Shown here piece after piece: positions 28,645 through 36,989 of a stretch of 42,284 nt of DNA (within the stretch, counting starts at the first letter, position 1; every line of letters starts with the position of its first letter). The position numbers and the translations under genes are program-made. The notes beneath the pieces were generated by a model. It worked only from the letters and a program-made list of their open reading frames with translations. It was not told the DNA's origin and made no database searches. The DNA comes from Corallococcus sicarius (GTDB lineage: Bacteria > Myxococcota > Myxococcia > Myxococcales > Myxococcaceae). The DNA is taken from contig NZ_RAWG01000051.1 of assembly GCF_003611735.1 (NCBI RefSeq), positions 1 to 42,284 on the forward strand, given 5' to 3'.

Positions 28645-29505
28645 TCAGGGGACCTCTTGCAACACGAACCCCCGGAAGACTCCGACAGGCCGCCCCTGCC
28701 CGTCCCAGGAGACAACATGCAATGCCATCCGGCCGCCCTGGACCGCCTTCAGCCGGGCGAAGACCTGCACCTGCCCCTCGGGGATGGCGTACAGCTCCGC
28801 GGCCTCCAGCTCCAGGGGGAGCAGGGTCCGCGCGCTCGACAACACGCCCAGGGAGAACCCGACGTGAAGGATGGCGTTGAGCAACGTGGAGGGCCAGCCC
28901 GGAGCGGCTGCGTCTTCCCGCCATCCGCGCCCGGGACCGCCGGGAGGGGCGACGAGAGCGAGCAGCTGATCCGGTGAAGGGCGCTGATAGCGCAGCCCCG
29001 CGAGGAAGGCCGGACCGTGCCGGATCTCCCTGGGGAGGGCATAGAGCTCCGCGTAGTCGGCGGCACCCGAGAAGTCGATCCGCTGGAACCGCGCGGCGCG
29101 CTCCTCTGGCGCCCCGAGCAGCACCCTGCCGTGGCCATGGGTCCGGAGGATGTGCGGCGATCCCACCCTGGGCGGGGCCATGCGGGAGGAGATCACCACC
29201 GGGATGCCGGCGGGCTCCGTCTCCTCCGGCCCTGCCGTGACCGCGAGTTGGAGGGCCCGGTCGCCCCTGAAGCGTGCCGCCTGGACGAAGCGCACGTCGC
29301 GCACGCCCACCACGTCCAGATGCGGCCTCATCCGATGGGCGGCCTGGGTCATGAGGCCGACGAGGTACGCGGCGGGAAACACCGGCAGCCCCTCGACGAC
29401 GTGGTCCAACAGGTACGGGTCGGTCCGCGTGTCCATGGAGCGCTCGAAGCGCAAGGTGTCCTGCTCCTCGACGACGTCCCCCAGCCGCGGCTCAAAGGCA
29501 TTCAT
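28645..29505 (-). CDS. Stand-alone PKS-type dehydratase-fold protein, altered active site
   Basis: 286 residues; the ATG at 29505 overlaps the phosphopantetheinyl transferase stop as ATGA, so the longer upstream frame is not real. Double hot-dog fold: His35 in LLDHVVEGLPVFPAAYL matches the catalytic His motif HxxxGxxxxP. The second motif, normally LDAxxH or DxxxQ, reads LLNAILH with Asn210 in place of the catalytic Asp (codon AAC). Either the protein isomerises, binds or shapes the acyl chain without dehydrating it, or Asn supports weak activity. The downstream synthase starts 58 bases later. It probably works on carrier-bound chains made by the KS proteins of the same operon. Confidence 0.82.
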   Translation of the reverse strand: MNAFEPRLGDVVEEQDTLRFERSMDTRTDPYLLDHVVEGLPVFPAAYLVGLMTQAAHRMRPHLDVVGVRDVRFVQAARFRGDRALQLAVTAGPEETEPAGIPVVISSRMAPPRVGSPHILRTHGHGRVLLGAPEERAARFQRIDFSGAADYAELYALPREIRHGPAFLAGLRYQRPSPDQLLALVAPPGGPGRGWREDAAAPGWPSTLLNAILHVGFSLGVLSSARTLLPLELEAAELYAIPEGQVQVFARLKAVQGGRMALHVVSWDGQGRPVGVFRGFVLQEVP

Positions 29506-30314
29506 GTGGCGCTCGCCTCCGGGACATGGAGCACCGCCAACGCATGGCCCCGCCCCAGGGCCAGCAGCCCCGTCACCGGGCCCTGCTCCGGACGGTTCGG
29601 GTGCAAGGTGATCCGCCGCGCGTACGCCCCCGGCGCATCCGTGATGCATGGGATGACAGCGGGCACCCCGCCCTCCTCCGTCCATCCCGAGAAGCCCACC
29701 TGCTGGAGTGAGTCCCGGAGGCCGTGCCCCGTGAGCTTCACCAGCGCTTCCTTGAGGCACCAGCCCAGGCTCCACAGCTCCTCCGGCTCCCGCCCATGGA
29801 GCCGCTGCCAGTGCAGGAGCCAGTCCTGTTCAGCGGCGGTGAAGACCTCCTCCTGGAAGCCGGGCCCTCGCGGTCGCACCCCCTCCAGGTCGACGCCCAC
29901 GCGTCCTTCGCGTGTGGTGACGGCCGCCGCCAGCTCCTGCGAGTGGGTGATGGAGAGATCACAGCCGGGGGTCCCGGGCGGCAGCTGCACCACCGGGCGT
30001 CCCTGCTCCGGGCCCGCCATCACCTGGGTGATGCCCAGGTCCAGGGCCGTCAGCCTGCTTCCTTGCGCACGGAGCTGGTGGAGCAGCGCGGACTTCGCGG
30101 CCACCCTCCCGGCGAGGTGCGCCACCCTGCGCGCGGGAACCCGGTGCATCCCGCTCACGGCAAGCTCCGCCTGGGTCAGCACCGCCGCTAGCGGTCCCCC
30201 GGGATGGGACTCCCACGCCAGACGCACGGGCGCCAGCGGCACCACCGCGACGGTGAGAGCCTGACCTCCAGGCACGCTCACGGTGACCGGTTCGACGTGG
30301 AGCCCCTCAGCCAT
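29502..30314 (-). CDS. 4'-phosphopantetheinyl transferase (Sfp type)
   Basis: 270 residues, the usual Sfp-type length. The key motifs are present: GVDLE near residue 140 (magnesium ligands) and WCLKEALVKLTG near 185-197 (the WxxKEA motif). SITHSQ precedes them as expected. It moves the phosphopantetheine arm of CoA onto Ser of carrier domains in the cytosol. It starts inside the end of the KS-KS-DH gene (8-base overlap) and its stop overlaps the next start (ATGA), so it is dedicated to this operon. Its obvious target is the Ser-type carrier of the ThDP/AMP-ligase protein; the four Thr-type carrier repeats upstream lack the usual target residue. Confidence 0.94.
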   Translation of the reverse strand: MAEGLHVEPVTVSVPGGQALTVAVVPLAPVRLAWESHPGGPLAAVLTQAELAVSGMHRVPARRVAHLAGRVAAKSALLHQLRAQGSRLTALDLGITQVMAGPEQGRPVVQLPPGTPGCDLSITHSQELAAAVTTREGRVGVDLEGVRPRGPGFQEEVFTAAEQDWLLHWQRLHGREPEELWSLGWCLKEALVKLTGHGLRDSLQQVGFSGWTEEGGVPAVIPCITDAPGAYARRITLHPNRPEQGPVTGLLALGRGHALAVLHVPEASAT

Positions 30315-33300
30315 GGCCCTGGGAGAGCAGCCGCTTCAGCGCCGGGCCAATGCGCCGGTGGAGCGAGAACCGGAGCCCCTCGAACTCCGCGTACACGCGC
30401 CTTGTCTCCCAATCGAACGCCACCACGCGGACGCTGGCGCTCTCCTCGGTGCCTCCCAGATAGGTGCACATCGCGCAGATCTCCCTGCCGTAGGGCATGG
30501 GCCCATGAAGCCGGAGGTCGTCGGCCCCCGCTGGCAGCGCGATCCGCTCCCGGTGGTAGTAGGTGAGGATGCCGCCCGCGTGGTGGAGGGAGTCCACCGC
30601 CAGGGGCGCCGTCCGCAGCTCCGGCGTCTGGGTGAAGGCGAAGAACTCCCCCGCACGCTCCTGGGTGATCCACGCGGCCATCCGCTCCCCGTCGAGGAAC
30701 CGCAGGTGCCGGAACCCCTGCATGAGCGGGCCCAGGAACACGTCCTCCGTCGGGTTGTAGCCCTTGCGCGCATCGCTCCGCTCCGAGGCGCTGAACAGCG
30801 CCGCCGTCGCCGCGTCCACCGTGGGAGGCGTGGGCGGCTGCGCGCCGAGCAGGACGGTGGCGGACGACACCTTGCGGCGGATGGGTGCCACGTCCGCGCG
30901 CGGCCGCAGCTCCATGTCCACCTCGACCGTGACGGGGAGCACCCCGGAGGCCTCCCTGCCAGCGCGGGCCGTGACCACGAGGCGCGTCGAACGCCCGGGC
31001 CAGACCTTGGCGGCGTGGTGGAAGTGGATCTGCCGCAATCCCAGCACGTGCATCCCTGGCTTCAGCAGCAGGCTGGCCTCCGCCATCATCTCCATGCCGA
31101 AGGAGCCGGGCAGCACTGAAACTCCCTCCACCTGGTGCTCGCGCAGATAGGGGTCGCTGTCGAGGTGCAGGTTGCGCAGGGCCACCAGCGAGTCCGCGGT
31201 CCTGTCGAGCACCTCCTCGATCATCGGATGGGCCTCCCGCCCACGGGGCGCCGCCGCCTGCTGGAGCCGGGGGCCCTGATATTCCTCCACGATGAGGTGG
31301 TAGTTCGTCCCGCCCATCCCAAAGGCACTCATGCCCGCCCTGCGGGGAGCTCCATCAGCAGGGGCGGGCCAGGGGCGGGGCTCGGTGTTCACCACGACCG
31401 GGATCTCCGCCCACCGGATGTCGGGGTTGGGCCGCTCGCAGTGGATCTGCGGTGGGAGGACCTGGTGCTCCAGGCTCTTGAGGACCTTGATGAGGTTGAT
31501 GACCCCCGCCGCGGAGTGGAGATGGCCAATCATCGACTTGACCGAACCGATGGCGACCGACCCCGGCGGCTGTCCCGCGAGGACCTGTGTATAGGTGGAG
31601 ACCTCCGCCAGGTCGCCCACCGGCGTCGCCGTCCCGTGACACTCGATGTATTGGATTGAGGCCGCGGGGATCGCGGCCTGCTCCAGGGCCTGCTGGACCG
31701 CCAGCTTCTGGCCCACCGGGTTGGGGGCCAGCAGGGACTTGCCCTTGCCATCACTGGACGCGCCCAGGCCCTTGATGATCGCGAAGATGCGATCGCCGTC
31801 CCGCTCCGCGTCCTTCAGCCGCTTGAGGACGACGACCCCCGCGCCCTCGCCGGGGATGAAGCCGGAGGCGTCCGCGTCAAAGGGACGGCTCCCCTTCCCG
31901 CTCAGCCCCTGGAAGGTGCAGTTCACCGTGTACAGCTCCGCCGTCATGTCCGCGAAGGCGCCGCCCGCCAGCACCGCGTCCGTCTCCCCCATCTGGAGGC
32001 TCGCCACCCCGGCCCCGATGGCGGCCATGGACGAGGCACACGTGCTCTCGAACGTCCCGGTGGCGCCCTTGAGCCCGTAGCGGTGGGAAATCAGCGCGGC
32101 CTCGGTGCTGCCCGAGGAGCCCGCCAGCGAGAACGGTGACAGGGGCGCGATGCCTTCCTTGAACCGCCGCTCGGCCTCCCCCGCGATGAGGCCGGCCAGG
32201 TCCCCGGTGAGCCCGCAGGCGAGGAGCGTCTTGCGAAGGCCCGCATCCATCTCCGCGTAGCCGACCCGCACCTCCACCTCGCGCTCGCGCATGCGCCAGG
32301 GCATGTCCGCCATGAAGACCGCGGTCCGCTCCGCGGCGGTCGGTGAGACCTTCTCCGTCCGCATCGCCTCGGCGGCGGCCGTCAACCCATACAGGTGGGT
32401 CCTGTCCAGCTGGGGGACCAGGGACGACGCGAGGCGGGAGGCATCTGGATCAAAGGCAAACCCCTGCACGAAGCCGCCCAGCGGGCAGTAGATCTTCCCC
32501 ACCCCCCGGTTGGGGTCGTAGTAGCGCTCCAGCGCGAAGCGATCCGCTGGCACCCGAACCACCTGATCCTTCTTCGCCATGACGTTCTCGAAGAAGGTGT
32601 CACTGTCATTGGCGCCCGGGGTCAACGAACCGAACGCGACGATGGCCACGGGCTCACGCGCGGTGCGAGGCGCCACCTCCGCGGCCAGCCGCGCGTGGAA
32701 CTCCGGGACGTACTCCTCCAGGGTCAGGTGATAGGCCAGCCCTCCGAGGGCCAGCGCGTTGATGCTCGCCCGGCGCGGCACGCCCCCCGCAGGCGCGTCC
32801 CAGGGGGCGGGCTTCGAGCGCACCTGCAGGGGGCTGCCGTCCGCGCGCAGCTCGGGACGCAGCTGGCGCACCTGCCGCTGCGCCGGAAGCTCCCTGTGCC
32901 GCAGGGCCATCAAGGTCCGGATGAGGCCGGGCATGGCCGCCGCCGAGTGGAGCTCGCCGGACAGCTCCTTGGCCGAACCCGCCGTCACGCTCCCCGGAGC
33001 CGAGCCCTTGAACACCTCGCCCATGGCCGCGAGCTCTGCTGCCTCCAGGAAGTCCACGCCGTTGGCGTGACACTCGAGGAACTGCACGGATTCGGGGCCG
33101 TAGCCCGCCTGCGCATAGGCGCGGCGCGCGGCCAGCACCTGGGCCTGTCCGGGTGGGTTGAGCAGCGCCCCCGGGCTGCCCTGGTTCGCCCCGCTGATTC
33201 CACGAATGACACCGTGGATCGAGTCCCCGGCCTGGATGGCCTCGTCCAGCCGCCGCAAGGCGAAGAAGCCGACGCCCTCTCCCAGGAGCGTCCCGCTGGC

Positions 33301-34134
33301 CTTCGCATCGAACGGCCGGGGCAGCTCTTCGCGGGTCAGCAGGCCCATCCGGTCAAACGAGACAAAGCTCGCGGGCGACAGATACGGGCTGGTGGCCCCC
33401 ACGAGCGCGACGTCGTAGTGGCCCAGCGCGAGGCCGCGGGTGGCATGTTCGAGCGCCGCCAGCAACGAAGCGCTGGCGGAGTTCACCACATAGTGGGGCC
33501 CCTTCAGGTCGAACAGGGCACACGCCCGGCCCAATGCCAGACTCATCCCCGCGACCGTGCCCCGGGTGACCTCGCGGTGGCTGATGCCTCTCAGCGTGCG
33601 ATCCGCCTCCGCGAGGAGCCGCTGGCGCTCCTGCGCCGGAAGGCCCGAGGTCTCCAGCGCCTGCTCCACCGCATCCATCAACTGCGGCATGTAGCGGAGG
33701 TATGGGTGGGCGATCCGGAGGTCCAGCCCGATCTCCGCCCCGCCCATGATGACGGCGGTCCGCTCCCGGTTGAAGGGACGCTGATGCAGCCGCGCGTCCT
33801 CGATGGCCCGGCGGATCGCCTCCACCGTGTAGAACTCGCTGCGGGGCAGCTCGTCGAGCATCTTCGGCCCCATCTTGTATTCCTGCCACGGCACCTCCAG
33901 CGGCTGGAAGAAGGAGCCCCGCCAGACGGAGCCCTTGTCCGACTCCGCCGGGTTGGTGCTGTGGAACTGCTGCCAGGCGAAGCGGCTGGCCGGGACGTCG
34001 GTGAAGCCATGGGGGCCAGTGGCAAGCTGCTGCCAGAGCTGCTCCGGCGACTGCGCGCCCCCCATCAGACACGAGGCTCCGATGATGGCGATGGGCATTG
34101 CCGCCCGACGGGGTGACTCAGCGCGGGATGTCAT
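30307..34134 (-). CDS. PUFA-synthase-like protein: degenerate KS - active KS - dehydratase
   Basis: About 1275 residues from the ATG at 34134, which overlaps the preceding stop as ATGA; the open frame further upstream is a shadow. KS1 (about 13-450): the nucleophile position reads NSASAS, so Cys is Ser near residue 220, and the second catalytic His is lost (KELSGELHSAA). KS2 (about 465-930): intact Cys near 700 (FESTCASSM), ECHGTA and KSMIGHLHSAAG. C-terminal double hot-dog dehydratase: His near 1000 (LREHQVEGVSVLPGSF) and AVDSLHHAGG near 1180. The pattern resembles PfaC-type subunits (KS, chain-length factor, DH), but with the inactive KS first. KS2 would extend the acyl chain with malonyl units and the DH would remove water; KS1 probably acts as a structural or chain-length partner. 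Confidence 0.9.
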   Translation of the reverse strand: MTSRAESPRRAAMPIAIIGASCLMGGAQSPEQLWQQLATGPHGFTDVPASRFAWQQFHSTNPAESDKGSVWRGSFFQPLEVPWQEYKMGPKMLDELPRSEFYTVEAIRRAIEDARLHQRPFNRERTAVIMGGAEIGLDLRIAHPYLRYMPQLMDAVEQALETSGLPAQERQRLLAEADRTLRGISHREVTRGTVAGMSLALGRACALFDLKGPHYVVNSASASLLAALEHATRGLALGHYDVALVGATSPYLSPASFVSFDRMGLLTREELPRPFDAKASGTLLGEGVGFFALRRLDEAIQAGDSIHGVIRGISGANQGSPGALLNPPGQAQVLAARRAYAQAGYGPESVQFLECHANGVDFLEAAELAAMGEVFKGSAPGSVTAGSAKELSGELHSAAAMPGLIRTLMALRHRELPAQRQVRQLRPELRADGSPLQVRSKPAPWDAPAGGVPRRASINALALGGLAYHLTLEEYVPEFHARLAAEVAPRTAREPVAIVAFGSLTPGANDSDTFFENVMAKKDQVVRVPADRFALERYYDPNRGVGKIYCPLGGFVQGFAFDPDASRLASSLVPQLDRTHLYGLTAAAEAMRTEKVSPTAAERTAVFMADMPWRMREREVEVRVGYAEMDAGLRKTLLACGLTGDLAGLIAGEAERRFKEGIAPLSPFSLAGSSGSTEAALISHRYGLKGATGTFESTCASSMAAIGAGVASLQMGETDAVLAGGAFADMTAELYTVNCTFQGLSGKGSRPFDADASGFIPGEGAGVVVLKRLKDAERDGDRIFAIIKGLGASSDGKGKSLLAPNPVGQKLAVQQALEQAAIPAASIQYIECHGTATPVGDLAEVSTYTQVLAGQPPGSVAIGSVKSMIGHLHSAAGVINLIKVLKSLEHQVLPPQIHCERPNPDIRWAEIPVVVNTEPRPWPAPADGAPRRAGMSAFGMGGTNYHLIVEEYQGPRLQQAAAPRGREAHPMIEEVLDRTADSLVALRNLHLDSDPYLREHQVEGVSVLPGSFGMEMMAEASLLLKPGMHVLGLRQIHFHHAAKVWPGRSTRLVVTARAGREASGVLPVTVEVDMELRPRADVAPIRRKVSSATVLLGAQPPTPPTVDAATAALFSASERSDARKGYNPTEDVFLGPLMQGFRHLRFLDGERMAAWITQERAGEFFAFTQTPELRTAPLAVDSLHHAGGILTYYHRERIALPAGADDLRLHGPMPYGREICAMCTYLGGTEESASVRVVAFDWETRRVYAEFEGLRFSLHRRIGPALKRLLSQGHG

Positions 34135-36989
34135 TCCACGTACTCTTCCAGGACCGCGTGGTAGTTGATTCCGCCAAGCCCATACGAGTTGACGGCGGCG
34201 CGGCGGGGCCCGCTCCGGGCATCCCAACCTCGCGGCGCGGGCAGGAAGGCCAGCCGGCCCTCCCAGGGGATGTGTGGGTTCAGCGGGGCCTCCACGAGGC
34301 CCGGCGGGAGGATCCGGTGCCGCAAGGCGAGCACCGTCCGGATGAGGCCCGCCGTGCCGGAGGCGACATACGAATGCCCGATGATGGGCTTCAACACACC
34401 GACGGCGGCGGGGTCGTCCTTGCGGCCATAGACCTTGAGCAGGGCTCCTGCCTCCGGGATGTCCCCCTCTGGCATCCCGGCCCCATGCGCCTCGATGTAC
34501 TGCACGCTCGCGGGCGCGACGCCTCCGTCCTCCAGCGCCCGACGGATGGCCAGCGCCTGCCCCTGCTCCTGGCTGGCGAAGAGGGACCTGCTGAACCCAT
34601 CCGAGGCGCCGCCGACGCCTTGAATCAAAGCGAGGATGCGGTCGCCGTCGCGCTTCGCATCCGACAGGCGCTTCAACACGACGAGGCCGCATCCCTCCCC
34701 GTGCACGAACCCATCCGCGTCCCGGGTGAACGGCTGGGGTCTGCCCGTCGGGGAGATGACTCCGGCGTAACACATGCTCACGCAGAACGGCACGGTGATC
34801 TGGGACCACACCCCGCCCGTCACCGCGACGTCCCAGCGGCCGTCACGCAGGCCCTGGATGCTCAATGACACGGCGTTGAGCGACGACGCGCAGGCGGACT
34901 CCACGGTGAAGGCCGGGCCGCGTGCATCCAGCGCCCGCGCCAGCCGCGTGGCGGGAGCGCTGGTGAGGATGCCCGGCAGCGTTTCGGAGGAGCTGGGCAG
35001 CCCCTTGCCCTGGAAGCGCTCGCGCGCCTCTTCAATGAAGCGCTCCACCTGCTCCGAGGCGACCCCCGCGCCCAGGAGCGCCGGGCGGTAGATGTTCGCG
35101 AACTCCGGATAGGCCAGCCGCGCCTCCACCTCCGTCTCCCGGTGGTTGCCGGGGGACACCGCCATGATCACCGCCGTGCGCTCCGACGGGAGGGCTCGCG
35201 ACGGGCCATACCCCGCGTCACGCACCGCCTCCCTCGCGACCTCCAGGCACCACGGATGCGTGTGATCCATCCGCGCGACCGTCGTGGGCGGCAGACCGAA
35301 CTCCCGGGAGGCGAAGGGCCTGTCCCGCACCAACGCGGCCCTCGGCGCATAGACCCGGAAGAAGGCCTCCCGGTTGCGCGACACCGCTTTGCCGGACGGA
35401 CGATAGAGCGACACGGGCCAGCGCGTTTCAGGCAGGTCCCCAATCGCGCTTCGCCCCTGGAGCGCGCGCTGCCAGAGGCTCTCCGGGTCATCCGCGCCGG
35501 CGTACCGGCAGGCCATCCCCACGATGGCGATGGGCTCCGGCGCCATCCGGGGTGGGCGGGCGGACACCGGGACCGCCGGCCGTGAAGCCTCGGGCGCGTA
35601 GGCCTCCAGCACCGCGTGGTAGGCAATGCCTCCGAAGCCCGCGGCATGGATGGCCGCGAGCCGGGGCCCCTGTTCGGGCCAGGCCCGGGCCTCGTTGATC
35701 CGGAACGGCGTGCCGTCCAGCGCGAGCCCCGGGTGCCGCGTCCGGAACGAGCGCTGCGGCAGCAGCTCCCGGGTGCGCAGCGAGTGGATGACCTTGAGCA
35801 TCGCCGCGAAGCTCGACGCGGCCTGGAGGTCTCCGACGGATTCAGCGACGGCGCCCAGGGACACCTGGCGCGCGTCCCGGTAGGCGCCGCCCAGGCCCTC
35901 GATGAGGTGCGCGTCCCAGCCCGTCACGCCTGTCGCGCCTGTCTCCAGGTAGGCGACCGCGTCCGGGCCCACGCCGGCCCGCTGGAGCGCCTCGGATGCC
36001 GCCCGCTGGTGCACCGGCGCGTGCGTCGCCGTCATGACGGGACCGCTGCCCTGGTTGACGCCAGCGACGCCGCGCAGGACGGCGTGGATGGTGTCCCCAT
36101 CCCGCTCGGCGTCCTCCAGCCGCTTGATGAGCAGCATCACCGCGCCCTCGCCCAGGGCCGTCCCATCCGCGCGGGCATCCAGCGGGAAGACGCCTCGCGT
36201 GGAGAGCCGCCGCAGCTTGCTGTGCAACACCTGCTCCATCAGGGAGAGCGCGGGGCTCGCGGCGCCCACGAGGGCCATGTCCCACTCACCGCTCAGGAGG
36301 CCCTGCACGCCGGTCTCCAGGGCCGCCAGCCCCGAAGCCGCGTGGGCATCCACGCAGAAGTGCGGCCCCTGGAGGCCGAAGAAGCCGCAGATGCGACCGA
36401 GCACCGGGCTGACGAAGCCCCAGAAGGCCCAGTCATCCGACTGGTCGATGTAGTGCTTGATGAACTCCTGCTGCACGGTGTCCAGGATCCGCGCGGCCTG
36501 GGCGGCGGGGAGCTGCTTCAACGCGGCGGACTGGCGTGCGGCGTCGAGCAGCTCCGGCAGGCGCCACTTGAAGTTGAAGCACTGGTTGCTCTTGCGGCCC
36601 ATCCCCGAGGAGCCGGCGATCACCGCGACCCGCTCACGAGGAAAGGCCCGCTCCGGCGTGTACCCGGCCCCCGTCATGGCTTGATACGCCGCTTCGAGCA
36701 GCATCAGCTCCATGGTGTGCAGCAGGCGGGTCTCGATGGGAGGCAGCCGGAATCGCTTCCAGTCGAGCCGCAGCTCGCCGACGGGCGCGCCCAGCATGGA
36801 GTAGGTGCGATCCACCGCCTCTCGATCCTCGCTGCCGTACCGGCTCCAATCCCAGCGAGGCTCCTTCAGCTCCCGGACGGAGACATGGCCGGACTGGAGG
36901 TTGCGACAGAACGTCGGGACATCGTGCGCATCCGGAAGGATGCAGCCCATCCCGATGATGGCGACCGGCCCCTGACGGACGCTACCCAT
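34131..36989 (-). CDS. PUFA-synthase-like protein: degenerate KS - active KS
   Basis: 952 residues; the ATG at 36989 overlaps the previous stop by 8 bases. KS1 (about 8-465): the nucleophile region reads VDAHAASGL, so the catalytic Cys is Ala near residue 217. The first catalytic His region is LETGATGVTGWD and the second reads ESVGDLQAAS, so both His and the Lys are gone. KS2 (about 485-950): intact Cys near 698 (VESACASSL), EAHGAG and KPIIGHSYVASGTAG. So one fully dead and one active ketosynthase lie side by side, as in KS/chain-length-factor pairs but in reversed order. It is a second elongating unit in the same operon, perhaps acting at a different chain stage. The sequence does not reveal its substrate. 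Confidence 0.9.
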   Translation of the reverse strand: MGSVRQGPVAIIGMGCILPDAHDVPTFCRNLQSGHVSVRELKEPRWDWSRYGSEDREAVDRTYSMLGAPVGELRLDWKRFRLPPIETRLLHTMELMLLEAAYQAMTGAGYTPERAFPRERVAVIAGSSGMGRKSNQCFNFKWRLPELLDAARQSAALKQLPAAQAARILDTVQQEFIKHYIDQSDDWAFWGFVSPVLGRICGFFGLQGPHFCVDAHAASGLAALETGVQGLLSGEWDMALVGAASPALSLMEQVLHSKLRRLSTRGVFPLDARADGTALGEGAVMLLIKRLEDAERDGDTIHAVLRGVAGVNQGSGPVMTATHAPVHQRAASEALQRAGVGPDAVAYLETGATGVTGWDAHLIEGLGGAYRDARQVSLGAVAESVGDLQAASSFAAMLKVIHSLRTRELLPQRSFRTRHPGLALDGTPFRINEARAWPEQGPRLAAIHAAGFGGIAYHAVLEAYAPEASRPAVPVSARPPRMAPEPIAIVGMACRYAGADDPESLWQRALQGRSAIGDLPETRWPVSLYRPSGKAVSRNREAFFRVYAPRAALVRDRPFASREFGLPPTTVARMDHTHPWCLEVAREAVRDAGYGPSRALPSERTAVIMAVSPGNHRETEVEARLAYPEFANIYRPALLGAGVASEQVERFIEEARERFQGKGLPSSSETLPGILTSAPATRLARALDARGPAFTVESACASSLNAVSLSIQGLRDGRWDVAVTGGVWSQITVPFCVSMCYAGVISPTGRPQPFTRDADGFVHGEGCGLVVLKRLSDAKRDGDRILALIQGVGGASDGFSRSLFASQEQGQALAIRRALEDGGVAPASVQYIEAHGAGMPEGDIPEAGALLKVYGRKDDPAAVGVLKPIIGHSYVASGTAGLIRTVLALRHRILPPGLVEAPLNPHIPWEGRLAFLPAPRGWDARSGPRRAAVNSYGLGGINYHAVLEEYVE

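Noticed and set aside
34135-34809. Upstream extension of the KS-KS-DH frame by 225 residues
   Set aside because: It lies antiparallel in frame over the end of the preceding KS gene on the same strand and is a shadow; the ATGA overlap at 34131-34134 marks the true start.
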